Source: Macropodus opercularis (taxonomy: Eukaryota; Chordata; Actinopteri; Anabantiformes; Osphronemidae). Taken from it: 64,000 nucleotides of DNA. The number at the start of each line of letters is the position of its first letter. Position 1 is the first letter of the stretch. Positions 1 to 13,600 of the stretch are shown here, piece by piece. The stretch is from the NCBI GenBank assembly GCA_030770545.1, contig CM061102.1:2965501-3029500 (forward strand), given 5' to 3'. Both the position numbers and the translations under genes were made by a program. The notes beneath the pieces are model-generated. The model did no database searches. It had not been told where the DNA came from and saw only the letters and a program-made list of their open reading frames with translations.

Positions 1-1437
1 GCACTTATTGGATCAACCGCCCGCAGAAATGATGAGGTGCATGAGTACAGCAAAAATAAGTACATAACATCATAGCTGCTGCCAGGTAATTAACGCTGGC
101 TTGAATTACTGAAACAGAACATCTGCATGCATTAACAGCAGGTAGTTGGCAGAAGAGGTGATGCATTTATCCAGGCACACGAATCATATTTCCGTGCTAC
201 AGGAATACAGGGACATGGGAAATCAGAGGTCATAGTATTATGATCATGGTTATTATTATTAAAAGTGCATTTATTTACCATCTGTGTTTTGTCGTGCTCT
301 CCATCCTTCACCATAGAGACAACCGGGGAACGGAGAGGGGAGAGAAAAACAAAAGTAACAGATGTAACTTTGTCAGTGCTACTTACAAAATAAAACGTAC
401 ACTTTATTTTAAGTGCTTGGCATTTACGTCAGCACCACCGAATAAAAACGCACATATGCCACATGACTGTTAGCAATCATAGCGCTAATCACGGCGGACT
501 GTCAAGCTCACACCAAGCACTGCTTTTCTGCCCTACTGTGTATTTTCTAAAGGAATAAACGTTAAATAAACGTTTAGTCGTGACGGCAACCGAAAGCTAA
601 AAGGTGCCGGTGATGGTGTAGTCCTAACTCTGATTTAGAAGTCAAACAATTGTACTGTACGCATCATCTCGGAACAATGTTTACATGTTTATTTGCATTA
701 TTTCCCCAGATCAAGAGGACAGACATGAACGAAGGACAAGTCTGACCAAGTGGATTTCACTGTCGGGGCAATAACGCCGCGTTTAGTTACTGCTCACTTA
801 GGCATCACCTGCTGTATCATATATACACAGCAGAATAATCTATTAACAGGAGCCAAGACTCTTCAAGTGAACTACACGCCTACAGAGACGGATTTAGAAT
901 CAGGGGAGACGGAGAAGCAGAGGCCATGGGAGACACAAACACAAATTACTTTCTGTTTGTCAGATGCATTCCTGCCCCTCCCATCACAACATTCTGTCAC
1001 GGCAGTTAGACTCAACACAAGTGTCCTGACGCATGCGCTGCTCGCCTGAGAACCTGCATGTAGTGAGTTTATTCGTACAGGCTCAGCACATGGGATGAGC
1101 AGGAGAAGAGGAGCTGGTGACGAGCACAAGGTCAAGACTAAAACTCAAACCCACAAAACTGCAACTGAAGCGTGACAACAACCCTCCTACTCAGCTCTGA
1201 CCGTGAATTACGAAACAGAATTTCACTTTCTGACACCTAAAAAAAACAAAAGAAACAACTGAGCTGTTTTTAGGAACGAACGATACACATAATACGATGA
1301 ATCATAATAATCACATTCTCTTAGTGTTACACCTCTTAAAGTTTAGTGTGAAATTCTTTCATCGCATGCCACGTCTGAGTAAGTGTGAGAGTAATTAAGG
1401 GAGTGGAACCAGGTAAGCATAGGTGTGTGAGACCAAC
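1..1437 (-). other. nr3c1: nr3c1 intron following the zinc finger 1 exon (partial)
   Basis: Intronic on the minus strand, downstream of the GTTGGT donor at 1437-1436. I looked for the second zinc finger (NYLCAGRNDC-like) and for a short in-frame exon that could add the fish-specific nine-residue insert, and saw neither. The short open frames here on both strands have no recognisable domain. The composition is ordinary AT-leaning intron. Confidence 0.8.
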
Positions 1438-1607
1438 CTTCCACCGCCCGCTTGAAGAAAACCTTGCAGCTGCCGCAGGTTACAACCCCGTAGTGGCATC
1501 CCGACGCCTCGTCCGAACACACCAAACAAATCTTGTGTGTCTGCCCGCCGGTCTTGGACGGGCCAGGCACTGCAGAGCTGCCGGTTTCCCCTGCTCTGGG
1601 AGACGAG
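1438..1607 (-). CDS. nr3c1: nr3c1 exon encoding zinc finger 1 of the DNA-binding domain
   Basis: A 170-nt exon with acceptor GCATTCCAG (minus strand, AG at 1609-1608). It completes the split serine codon (residue 401), then encodes a Ser/Gly/Pro linker and the first C4 zinc finger. Zinc ligands are Cys428, Cys431, Cys445 and Cys448. The P-box CGSCKV (445-450) is the 3-keto-steroid receptor type that reads AGAACA half-sites. The exon ends ...FFKRAVE-G, with the glycine codon split 1/2, exactly where GR genes split their two fingers. The donor reads GTTGGT, which is weaker than the other donors in this window. Retention of the following intron would add about 30 unrelated residues before a stop. 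Confidence 0.97.
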
Positions 1608-4600
1608 CTGGAATGCAAACAGAAAAGAGGTGATGTTCGTGTAAATACGAATCCGTTTATGAAAGGAAAACATTTTAGCAACTGGATAAACACGTCTCTG
1701 TTTAGGTGCGTTACGGTTTATTTATATTCAAGTCTTTCTGTGCTCAAACTAATCACAGATTCCAGTGCAGCTGTGCAGAGCTGGTGCAGATGTGAAGTGA
1801 CTTTCTACACACCCGCCCATTGACAGCTCCACTGTGCAGTAACTAAGCTCTAAATCTCATTCCAAGCCTTCAATTGTGTTACAATGCAAATTAAAGCCTT
1901 GTTTAAACCTCCAGAGAAACTGCAAACACAAAGAGCTGTCATTACCTCCGATGTCTATAATCAGACTACGATCCAGAGCGCAGCGTAGGTAACGTAGCTG
2001 CTGTAACTAATTGAAGGTACCAACGGTAATTTGTCAACTGAGATACAAGTGAGGAAATGTCAGGCTTAGGCGGCTGCAGCTGGACGGGGTTACACTTCCT
2101 CCCGTTAGCGTTGGTAGCGTACCAGCTGGAACGTACTGTATATGGACGTTTACGAAGCCTGGTAATGACGTTAAACCGGCTCTATAGATATCACAACCCA
2201 GCATCTTTATTCAGATCATCTTTTCTTTGCCAGCTTTCCAGGCTACAGAGACGTTTGCATGATCAGGAATGGACGGACTACAAAAATAACCTCCCTCCCC
2301 TGTTCCCCTAAAGAGACTTAAGTTCACAGCGTCCAGCGCCTTGTGGTCGCTGCAAAGGCTGGAGGGAGCTGGACGAAGCAAAGGTGGTGGACGCTGGAAG
2401 ACGTTTAGCCTTAGGTTAACACGAAACCGCCAAGATCGTGCCCAAGACACGCAGACAGGGAGAAAGGGGGAATAACTCACACAGCGAAGACTCTCTGTAT
2501 CTTTACTTGTGGAGATTCCAAGTAGGAATTTTCCATTCTGCAGTGAAAGGTACGGCAGGGCACCGCTTCACGAATCCAAGCGCAGAATGCAATGAATAAA
2601 ACATCAGGTTTGCTCAAACGCCTAGAAAGCTGCACGATTAGCCCCTGAGTGCCTCCATACAGTACGGCTCCGTCGGAAACTTCTCAAAGCCACAACCTGC
2701 AACTTTTTGTTGTTGTTTTTACAGTAACTCTCAGCAGGGAACAACAAAAATATGAACTAGAGTTGACACTCAGACACTACGTACTGAGTAAACGGAAATA
2801 TGTGCCCAACAGTCATTTTCGTCTTGAGTAACAGAGGCAGTGTGTAACATTCATTACATAACAGACAGGTTTTATATGGTTTCTAATAATAATGTCAGGC
2901 TTTCCCAGTAATTATTAAAGACGTTTCTGGCCTCTGATCTTTTTGATTGACACGGCATAATTAAAAGAATTATTTGTATTATTATTATTATTCCGTTTTT
3001 TCTCTCACGTACAGTACTTCAGTGCTCAGTCAACAAGTGTGGCTCTGAGACATGCAGGGCAGAATCAAGCCTCGGTAGGGACGCCCCCATACTGGACCCG
3101 AGCGCAACAGCAAAGCACTTTCACAGTGACTCACTTGCAAGTGTAACCTTTACAGCCCCGGTAATCCCACAGTGTTTAACAGTCTTGAAACAAACACACG
3201 TCTTTAAACTAATAAGCTAATGCAGGAGCCCGGCATTCAGCCTGGCTTCTGTAGATTCCCTCTGCTCACCAATCGAAGCGATCAGAGCTGCTCATTGTGT
3301 CCTTGCACCAGGGAAACGACACACACGAGTCTTGTGATCTAACGTTATAACAAGAAAAGGAATTTGAAGTATGCAGACACTCTGCTGGTTCACGCATGAA
3401 TGGTATAAGAACTGTAATCAAGAAGAAGCAAGATGGAGGAAGTAACCAGCCTCACATAGGCAATAAACCGACCTGCCGTTTGATGAGCTAGGTCCACAAC
3501 CTCCTGTGCAGACTATGACGGTTAGTGAAGATGATGGTCAGTCTTCAGTCCGACTGTAAACAGGCCCATATAAATATAAACAGGAGGAATTAAACGCTTT
3601 TCCTTTCAGATTCAGGGGAAAACTGAGCCAGACTGTTTGACTGCGAACGACCTGCTTCGTCACCGGGGAACCAAAACCAGTGACCGCAGTGGGAACACAC
3701 TGCACAAAGAACATGGTTTTTCATCAGCGGCGTTTTAAACAACGTGTGGGACCAGAATGAAGCTTGTTTGAATGTTCACGGACATGGAAACTGAAGATCG
3801 GTGGATGTCTCAGAACGGCATAGGTTGCGTTCGAGTTAGTACATATAACAGTTCTACATTTGCATTTTCATCTTTTTTTATCATAATCAGTGCTCCATGC
3901 TCTGCCTACTCTCTAATAGTGAGTGGGTTCTTTCAAAGGCCACCCATTATTGCAGACCTACACAGAGGGGACGTAATCTGCATTCACAATGCAAAACATG
4001 CTGCTGGTCCATTTTAGGGCAACACAAGCTCAGTGTTTCTGTGACTGAACTACAGCAGCAGCCATGATCACTGAGCTAAAGTATATCCTGCTTCAGTCTC
4101 TTTAACCTTCATTCACGTAGTCCATACTGTACTTTTGTCCTGCTGCCTTTCCCTCCCCTCACTTCCTTTCTCCATCGCATCCGTCTCTCCAACTCCCTCT
4201 CATAGCTCATTCCCCGTCTTCCTCTTCCCTCTTCCCCTCACCCCACCTCGTCTGCCAAGGTTATATAATATTCGTATTACTGCTGCCAGAGCACACGCGT
4301 TCCACCCACAGCTCCCCTCCTCCCTTGCTTAGTCTCTCAACCAATCGAGTGTCACTTCTGGCAGGGAGTTTGGAGGAGGTCAGGCAAGTCATGGGATTAT
4401 CCACCTCACCTACCCGGAGACGAGCATGCACAGCGTATGTGTGTGTCGCAGGACGCATTTCCACGCGTGCGTGTGCGTGTGGGAGCGAGCCGTGTTGCTT
4501 TGGACTCTGAATTACTGAGTGCAGCCTTTGGTTGCTAGAGAGGAGCACATTTATAAAGCTGCCCTTGTTTCAGAATTCATCATGTGATCGTGTGATGCCT

Positions 4601-7600
4601 CTTTTCCTTCTCTGACTAAACTCCTCTCCCCTCCTCACATCTCTCCTACACACTGCTGTCACTTCAATCATCATTTCATCCCATCATTCCTCTTCTCCCA
4701 CGTAACCTGTTGTAACTGTTTCGCTCGTTTCATCCCGTGATGTAGACGCGGGAGCAGAACTAGAAAAGCAGATCGGCCGTTTGTTCACATGCTGCATTTA
4801 TGTTTACATGACAAGGCCGTGCAGTTTACGGACGCTGGGTGTCTGGGGCAAAGGTGTAAAGGCTGTCTCAGCGCTTCAAAACCTCAGTGAGGAGGTCGTG
4901 GCGGGCGGGTGAGTCGACTCCTCACATCCAACGCGCCGCAGTGTGTAAAACTAGTTTTATCCCACAAAGAACTGTGCTGACGTGAAAGTGAGGCTTTTTT
5001 ACCCTGCGCTCCAAATCGCCCACCACGTCTTTCTGTTTTTTTCTTGAGCCTTTTAGTGATGAGCGAAAGCCGAGGAAAGCGAGGTGAGTCAGAGGCTCGG
5101 AAGAAGTGAAAGCTTAAATAAGGAAAACAGGCTTATAATTCAACAAACACTTCCTCTCATGCATGGAGTGACAGTTGAGGCTTGTGCCATCCCACTCCCC
5201 CCCCGCCTTATTTTCTTTTGTGTGTCTCTCTGACTGTGCTTCTTTGTTTCAACATAGGTTGGCATAGATGCTCATAAAGAATCATTATCAAAGCAGCCAT
5301 GGGGGCTTCGCATTACCAGTAATTTCCACTGTGACTGAAATTGAAGCAGCAGCATTTACTTCAGATCCTGAAATAAGTCGGTCACAGCCGTCTGCTCGGC
5401 CGCCTTCTTTCATCAGCCTTAATGCAGTAGGTTTACAGAGCACTCACATACTACGGCTACGGTACAACACCACCGACTTCAGACCTGCATCACCTCGTCT
5501 CGCCCAGGTCAAGACACACAGAGCAGCTCAGACCAAATCAATGCCTTCTTCCATTCAACGCACTGCACAAAATGAAACGTATAACTGAATAAAGCAGCTA
5601 AGTTGAACACAAAACGTCTCCTGTTTCTCCCCAAGAAGGTCACAGTTTAGATGAGGTCACGTGCTAAATCCCTGGAGCGTAGCTATGCTGTACTGGAATG
5701 TGGTGCTTGACAGGAAACTGGGCCACATGGTGTAGACACACAGGAAGCAGAACGAAGGGAGATGGCTCAGTCTTTCAAGTCCATCCCCGTTAACGGTAAC
5801 CTGCAGATACAGTAGAAGCCAAACCTGCAGACAAGCATCATTTACTTTAAATTAGGGACAAAACACCCCTCTACTTCAGTTAATGCGAGTGTGAGTGTGC
5901 TCACATTGCTTCTGCAATTAATCTGTAGCACGTCACTTTTTGTGTCATTTCAGAAATCTTTACTGATTGTTTATTTCCAGAGCTGATCAGAGTGGATCTG
6001 GATTTCAGGTCTCAAGCTACTGTAAAGTTGCTTTAAACCGAATGTTTCATTAAACAAAACATTAGTTTTATCACCTTTTAAGCAATTAGTCATTTAAATT
6101 GCTCCTTTAAATAGAACAAGAGAAGATACATTCTTAAAACGTAATTAATGAACACGAACCTTTATGCGGTCGACACCAGGAGGTCGAGGGCTCAGTTCAT
6201 AGAGCAGCGAGGTTATTGACTGAGAGGCTGATTTCAAAACTGCTGTAATAAAACCAATGTGTGTTGTTGTTGTTGTGTTGTACAGCGAAACCTAAGCACA
6301 AGGAAATGTGCAGGCAGCCTTGAATTGCTTCCTGCAGATTCGATTTGCTACCGACACGTTGTGTGTCTTAAATCAGATAGATGGCCGGAGCCCGAGGACA
6401 CGCTGCACCCATTTCCCTGGTGCCCTTATGTAATTAGCTTTTATTTAACACCTTAGTGCTTCAGCCCCCACAAATTACCCACGAGAAAGTGCTGGGCCCC
6501 CTTTCACCCAGTCTTTCTCTGTCGCACTCACTGCAGCACATGACAGAAAAGCCATGATTTATGACCACAAATATCACAATAATAATGCTGTAATAGTATT
6601 CAAAGGGCAACTGTGTACACGTAACCGTCGGCTTGCAGGGGAACAAACCGTGGTGACAGGTTGCAGCCAAAATTAGACAAATAACTCACTATAAATAACC
6701 GCGGCAACTCAAATATTTATCTGGAACGTAAATAAGTAAAGCATAACCTACTGAATGTGGAACAATTTTTACACTTTGGGATGTTTGAGGCTTCTCAAAG
6801 TATAAACAAGACACTGACACTAAGTTGACATTAAAGCCTGAACACACAACAAAAGCTGAGTTGAGATTTCAAACTCATATGTCCGTGGCTGTAATTAAAT
6901 ATGTGTCTATCACCAAACAACCCTCGAGGTTAAATAAGGAAAAGCAACGGCGGACAGACGTGGACTGGAGAAAGGTAAATTTGATATTTATGCAGCCTGT
7001 CGAGTCCTGAACTGACACAGCTAGAAAATAATAAAAATCCATGTGCCCCAAGAAAGGGAGATGACGACAACCATTACTGCTGCTGCCACTGATGCACAAG
7101 AGGTATTTAAATGCCGCCTGGTTAACAGTGAATTGGTCTGACATCATCCAAAGGAAACGTTGAAATTATTTCACTTATGTTAAATCCGTGAATTAATTCA
7201 CGGATTTAAGAATAAGCAGCGTTATGATAATCTTTATAAGCATATCAATTCAAAACGCTCGCTGAGCAACTCTAACCACTACTGCAGATGTGAAAGTGTG
7301 AGGGAGGAGGTAATGTAAGTCAGCCGCCGTCGCTGTTGTGTCCCTTCGCTGCCAACGTGCTGAGTTATGGTGGAAAGCAGGTCACATACTCTGGCAGACA
7401 GGAAGGCGGGGAGAACTGGTGGGAAAGCAAGCGGAGAAAATGTCCACAGCAGCGTCAACACTGGCGAAGCCAAGCGTTCAGGCTCACTAATGGACGGTTA
7501 CATTTGCATACACCCACCATCTCTGCCTGCAGACGAAATGACATGAATGAAGCTGAAGATGCACAACGACGCTGCTGGCAAACAGCGAGAAAGCAAACAG

Positions 7601-10600
7601 GGGGCAGGGGAAAGACGTCAGCTCAGGATGGAGATGACTGGAACTTCATTCCAAATCACGGAGGCTTGTGATTTCACCTACTTCACCAAACTGTTTTCCT
7701 GTCATAGAGATTTTTGTCTACAGCGAGGTGACAAAGCATGAAACGAGGAATGAACGGTGTCAGACTATCTGACGGGCATTTAAGTAAAAACTGCAGCAAC
7801 ATTTACTTCGTCTTCCTGCTGTTTGGTGGAAGAACACGTCTGAGTTGTTGCAGCAAACTCTCAGGCGCCGTCTTAGTGTATTTACACATATTTGGCTCGT
7901 TATTGCAGGCAGCTGCACTGTTGCTACATCCAGTATCGATCATAAGCAGTACATGGAAAAGCTGCTTCGAACCATTTGCTTACAAAAGTGTTTCCTGCAT
8001 TTTCATGATGAGGCAACATGAAGCTCTGCTGTAGAACTGAGCGAACAGCATTGAACTTAAGAACTGTAATAACGTGTGCTCTTCAATCCAACACATCATC
8101 CCTCTCAGACGCTATAGCAAATATGACACGCGTTATATTTACAGGTGCTTTTACAATTAGTTTCACTTGGCTCCATCTGCCCTGAAGTTCTGCCAACTTT
8201 CCAAGTTCCATGCCTTCTTTACATCGACTTGTCAAACGTGTCAAAGTCAACAAATATAATGACTATAATGACATCTTAGGTTTTATTACATGTAATTATA
8301 ACCTCGCTGAGGTGTTAAAAATATGCTGATTGAAAATAAGTCTCACATGTCAAAATAAATCTATTTAATTTATTGTTTAGATCCCCATTTATGATAAATG
8401 GATAACAAACTCCAGAGCATTTAGGATCATACTCGGAAATTCATCCGTATGTATGATAATGTGTGTAAAAATAGTCTTTTATCTCATGGATAAACTTTTA
8501 GCTGATGGCAATGTAGGACAGAGAGGCTGTCACTGAGGCTTAACTGACAAAGCAAACCAGCGTGGCGTAGCTCTCACTGCCTGCAGACACAGCTAGGAGC
8601 CAGAACTACAAGCAGAAAAAAAGAAAATCACACACCTGTGGTGGCTCATCTTGGGAAATTATATAACTGGTCCGTGACAAAAAGGCATGGCAAGAACTGC
8701 ACGAATGTGTATTTGATCTGGTTCCGTCCCAGCCCCAGGCGCACTGCACACAATGCAGACTGCTGTATTACAACCAGGCTGCAGTTAAATATTTAGCTGT
8801 TATTAGAAAACAAAGCTATGTTTGTTTTTAACGGCTGTCGAACTACGAGAGAAGAAGATGAAAAGACCCAAGCGAGGGAGTCTGGCCCGGATTAACCTTA
8901 AGAGAAACCCATACTCGCAGTATTAGAACGTCTACGATCAAAGAACAGCATTTAGACTTTTCAGTGAAAAAGGAAAATACAATCACAGACGTGCATGTGT
9001 TCTGATTTGAATCCCGCCTCCTCTCTCCTGACATACTTCTATGGGTGACACGTCCAAAAAAAAGCAGATTACACCCTGGGTCCAAAAGGACACAACGCTG
9101 CTTTTATTTCACTGTTGCATGTAAGGTTCACCTACACATACACACCCATGCCTGTACACATGGAATGAAAGAAGAACTATTATCCCAGGACAAAAATGCT
9201 AAACCTTTCTCTAGTGAGCCTCTTACGCGAGAGAAGTTGGGAGATGAATGCAGGGGAAATGATCTGGAGAAGTAAAGACAAAGTGGGAAACTAGTTATAA
9301 CAGCAATAAATTAGGGACGAAACAACAAGATTGCACAAATTATTTTGCAAGATTTCATAACTCTGATTTCTCAAGCAGCAACCGCTGCTGTGGCTTTATT
9401 CAAGCACAGAGAGTGAATGATGACAAAAGGATCCAAAGGGGAGCACAGGGAAAGGAATTCAAAACGGAGATCTCCAGAACAACTCACAGTAACAGGCTGC
9501 AGCAGAGGATTCTGCATCGTCAAGACAAGACAACGGCCACAGGCATCGACTGCAACATGACTTCCCTCCCTCGACATGACAAGGCTGGAACGAGAACCTG
9601 AGCGCTGGCCTTTGACCCTGCCAGTAGGAGGGAGGGGTCCTCCAGATATTAGCTTCCTCTCGAAACTCATATAAAAAAAGAGCTTGACAAAAGCTGTGGA
9701 GAGGTGATTCAGCTGTCCCCGCACCTATCACTGCAGTCCAAACAACGAGACAGCACCGACGACGCGCTCACAGCAGGTAAAGGGGAAATTACCACGGCCT
9801 CTGTCAACAGCACTCAGAGCAGTGTGGTTACTGGAACAAAGCCTCCGCCACGCAGGACAGAGAACAAACACACGTATATACAGTGAGACATATACATGCG
9901 TTCAAGGCCTAGAGGTCGGACGTACACTGTACAATAAATCTCAGCAAAGTGAAAAACAACAGAACACCAACCCGGGTTTCGGTTTACGAGAGGAAAATAA
10001 AACCATTAGTGGTAAAAGTAACGTGGCTCAACATTAATGGACCAACCACAATAAAACACAGACTCCCCCAAAGCAGTGGCTCAGAGGTGTGTGTGTGTGT
10101 GTGTGTGTGTGCAGGGTGCATTAGTACACACACACGCATCTCATGTTCCACGGTAATCTCACAGTTGCTCGCGCTCGCGGGAATCATTGTTCATCAGAGC
10201 TGCACTTCATCGCTCAAACAAGTGAACGACTATTTTCTGGGACGATAACGGCAAAAAAATTCATCGTGAATTAGACACAGTGCAGAAAGAACAATTTAAA
10301 GCAGATGCTGAAGAACAGGAGTGAACAGCACTTTGTGTTTACAGCAATGAGAAATAAGATTTAATTTTTTACTCCATTGTCACTGCTGCACAAGGTTTAA
10401 CTCCACCAGCCATTTTTAGACATGCACTCGCTTTAAAAAGTTTTTTCCAATGTCTTCTAAAGTGAACGCCGTCTCCGGCTTTCTTGACCCTGACTCATCG
10501 TGCAGCCTGGCAGCAATGGAGATGCCTCTACTGGTTACTAAATGAGGCCTGCCCTTCAAAACAATCACAGAGGGCCAATTATTTCTTGTTTGCGGGGTTA

Positions 10601-13600
10601 CTGCGCTCCTGCCTAAAGGGCTTGGAGGAACGCTGCAGATCAGGAGGGTGAAAGTCTGTAGCTTTAAGCTCCCACTTTCATATAAATGTTAAATATTTGT
10701 TTCTGATAAATACATTCTGGGGATCAGTTGGGTTTTCTAAAAGCTCAATGAGGATTCATAAAGAATTCAACAAAATGTCAGACTCTCTCTTATTAATGTT
10801 TGTGGGTTCAATCCTGCATCTGTTTATCATTAATAAAATACATCTGCACTGCATTGAAACCTAATTGTAATGAAAACGATATATTAAGATTTCTCACAAG
10901 TTTGTTTATTTTTTCTTGTGTCAGTCACAAAACATTCTTTTAAAAATACTTAATGGAAAAGAAAAAATATAAGTCTAATAGACGTCACATAAATACATGA
11001 CTCAGCATTTGGCTTTATTCTAATGCTCCAGCTTCACAGAGCTAAAATGCATCGAATCCCAGTAAATGACTGATGTTAGACAGGGTGGGTGACGGCACGT
11101 TCGTGTTTAAGGCTTAATTCACCGCAGGCAGCATCGTCTTCAAAACAATAGTAAAAAAACTTGACCCTGGTGTTCAGCTCCATAGCAACGGCGCTAAGGA
11201 AATGGCATGAGTAAGCGAAGCGAAGCAGCCTCTCCCACACCGTGTTTTACACCAACATCAGCCCGCGGACATCCACGAGTGTGTAAACAAGACAATGTTT
11301 CCTGTTAATATCGAACTTCTGCCCACAAGCGTGTGATCGTGTAGTTTAGCTCAGGTTTCACACCATATTTCATGCATTAATTCTGCTGGGTGACATTTTA
11401 GGGAGGAACCCGGGAGGAGCATGAGTAACCAGAAAGGGATCTAGACACGTTGACACGTTCCACGACTGCTGCTCACAACAGTATGTTTGATTGTGCACTT
11501 GGGACTTTATTAATGCAAATTATTTATTGATAAATGAAGCAGGGATTTAAAATGATCTTGAGCTGAAACAGTAACCGTAACAAAAGTCTACAATTGTATT
11601 TCACCAAAACATTTTTTTAATTATTACCCAAACTCTGAAACAGGAACTGGGACAAACATCTCTTACAACTTCAGTGTAACACATCCAAAGCAGTAAGAAG
11701 GACAATGGTGAGAGAGCAACAACAGAAAAAGGGGGAACATCAAAGAACGGCTAAAAGCTCATGGTGAGGTGACTAATGTGGGGACTGCAACACCTCAGAC
11801 GTTTAAAGTGGAAAGTGAACGCGCGCCGTAATATTGATTATGCAAAACTCAGCAACAAAGTCCAAACTCGCAGAAGTGCTACACAGGCGAGGACGTGATT
11901 AATGCCTGCGTTCTCCAGGTGCAATAAAGCGCTTTGGGCTGCATCTTATGTATTTGTAGCTGGCTCACACAAGTTTATCGTTTACAAGTTCAAACAGGCA
12001 GGGAAATGTGATTAAGTCATGAACGGCATAGGAATGTTCAAATCTATTTTACGTACATCTCATTACGACGGTGCAGGAAACAGGCGACCTAAATGTGGTA
12101 AATAGGGAGCCTGTCAGGAATTTCAGCCAGAGTAGCCCTGGTTCACAGCGTTAGAACAATTACAAAGACACAATGTAGTCTCCAATGACATAAAAGTACA
12201 GAAAACAAACAAACTTTGCTGGAAAGTTGTTAGACTGGTTTTGGATGATCTTGAGGTACTAACAGAGGAACAAACTACACAGAGTGGAAAACTAACACGA
12301 GAAGAAGAGAGAAATCCAATAAAGCACTGCAAGTAAAAACAAAAAACAAAGGATGATATGTGGAAACATATGAGGTGGGAGAGAGAGAAAACATCAGGGA
12401 GAAAGCTGCCGACAGAGACAGATATAGAACCAATAATCCAGCCCAGCTGGATAAGAGCCTATTTACAGTAGAGCTCCTCCTCCTCCTTCTCCTCTTCTGC
12501 TGGAGTGAACAGTCAGGAAATACCAAAGAATGGCCAACATTTAAAAGCAGTTAGTTTATTTAATAAAAGCTTAAAGGGATGTATGTAAGCGTCGGAGCTA
12601 AAAATGGCCACTCGGGACTCACAGCAGCTGCCTTCCGTGGTGCATTCAAGGTATGCATGATAGGGCAAAAGCAGAGCACCACAAGTGGCTGCTCCAGTCT
12701 GCTTGACTACAACAGACAAAGCTGTTGCATAACACTGCTGGCCAGCTTCCAAGCCGGAGCAAAGCGATGTGACAAAGGGGAGGTACTGCACGGAGCACAT
12801 GTACATAGTTCATGACCAAATTCTTAGCAAATAAATGCAACCGATCAGAAGGTTCGTTGGGAACGTTCACAAATCCTGTTGAAGCAGACTTCACTTGGTC
12901 GCCACTTTTCCAAACATGCTGTGTTAGTTCCAGCTGTTGCTTCTTATTACTGTCTACAAGTGAAGCTGTGACAGTCCAATGAAATCAGATCAGCTCAAAT
13001 CCAAGCTAATACATTGAGAAAACTGTGAAAACAGATCGTCGAGGTCCCATTTGTTCAGCATCAGGATGATCCCATGCAGTTTCCTTTGGCAACACAAACT
13101 CACATGCAAGCAACTGCAAAAATTCTTTCAGAGGTTTCAGGCTCGAGTTGACTGCGCGCTTGTTAGCACTGCGGCCGCTATTTCTGCAGGACTCCATGAT
13201 TAGATAGAAGATTCAGCTACAGCAACAGTTCAGCTGATGCACACCAAGCTTGAGCTAAATTGGCTTAAAAAGTGAGACACGTTATCAAACTGAGTTAGTT
13301 ATGTTGATTGACTTATGATTTAGTTACGTCAAAGGACTGGGCGTAAATGAATTATGGCTCGCAGGGGTTCAGGTTCTTTAAGGTTACCAGCCGTCCTGGA
13401 ACCAGTCGAGCTGCAGGATGCCAGAGACGTTCCAGGCAACGCGGAGTCGCAATCCAAGCGATCACATCTCTACGACAGTACAAAACGAAAGCGTCGCTAG
13501 TCGATGCACAGCCACGGTGTCGTAATGGAACCGTTTCTATCTACGTGCCTGAGGAACTGAGGTCACTTATCAAGGTTAAATTTACAGCCGGTGACTAATT

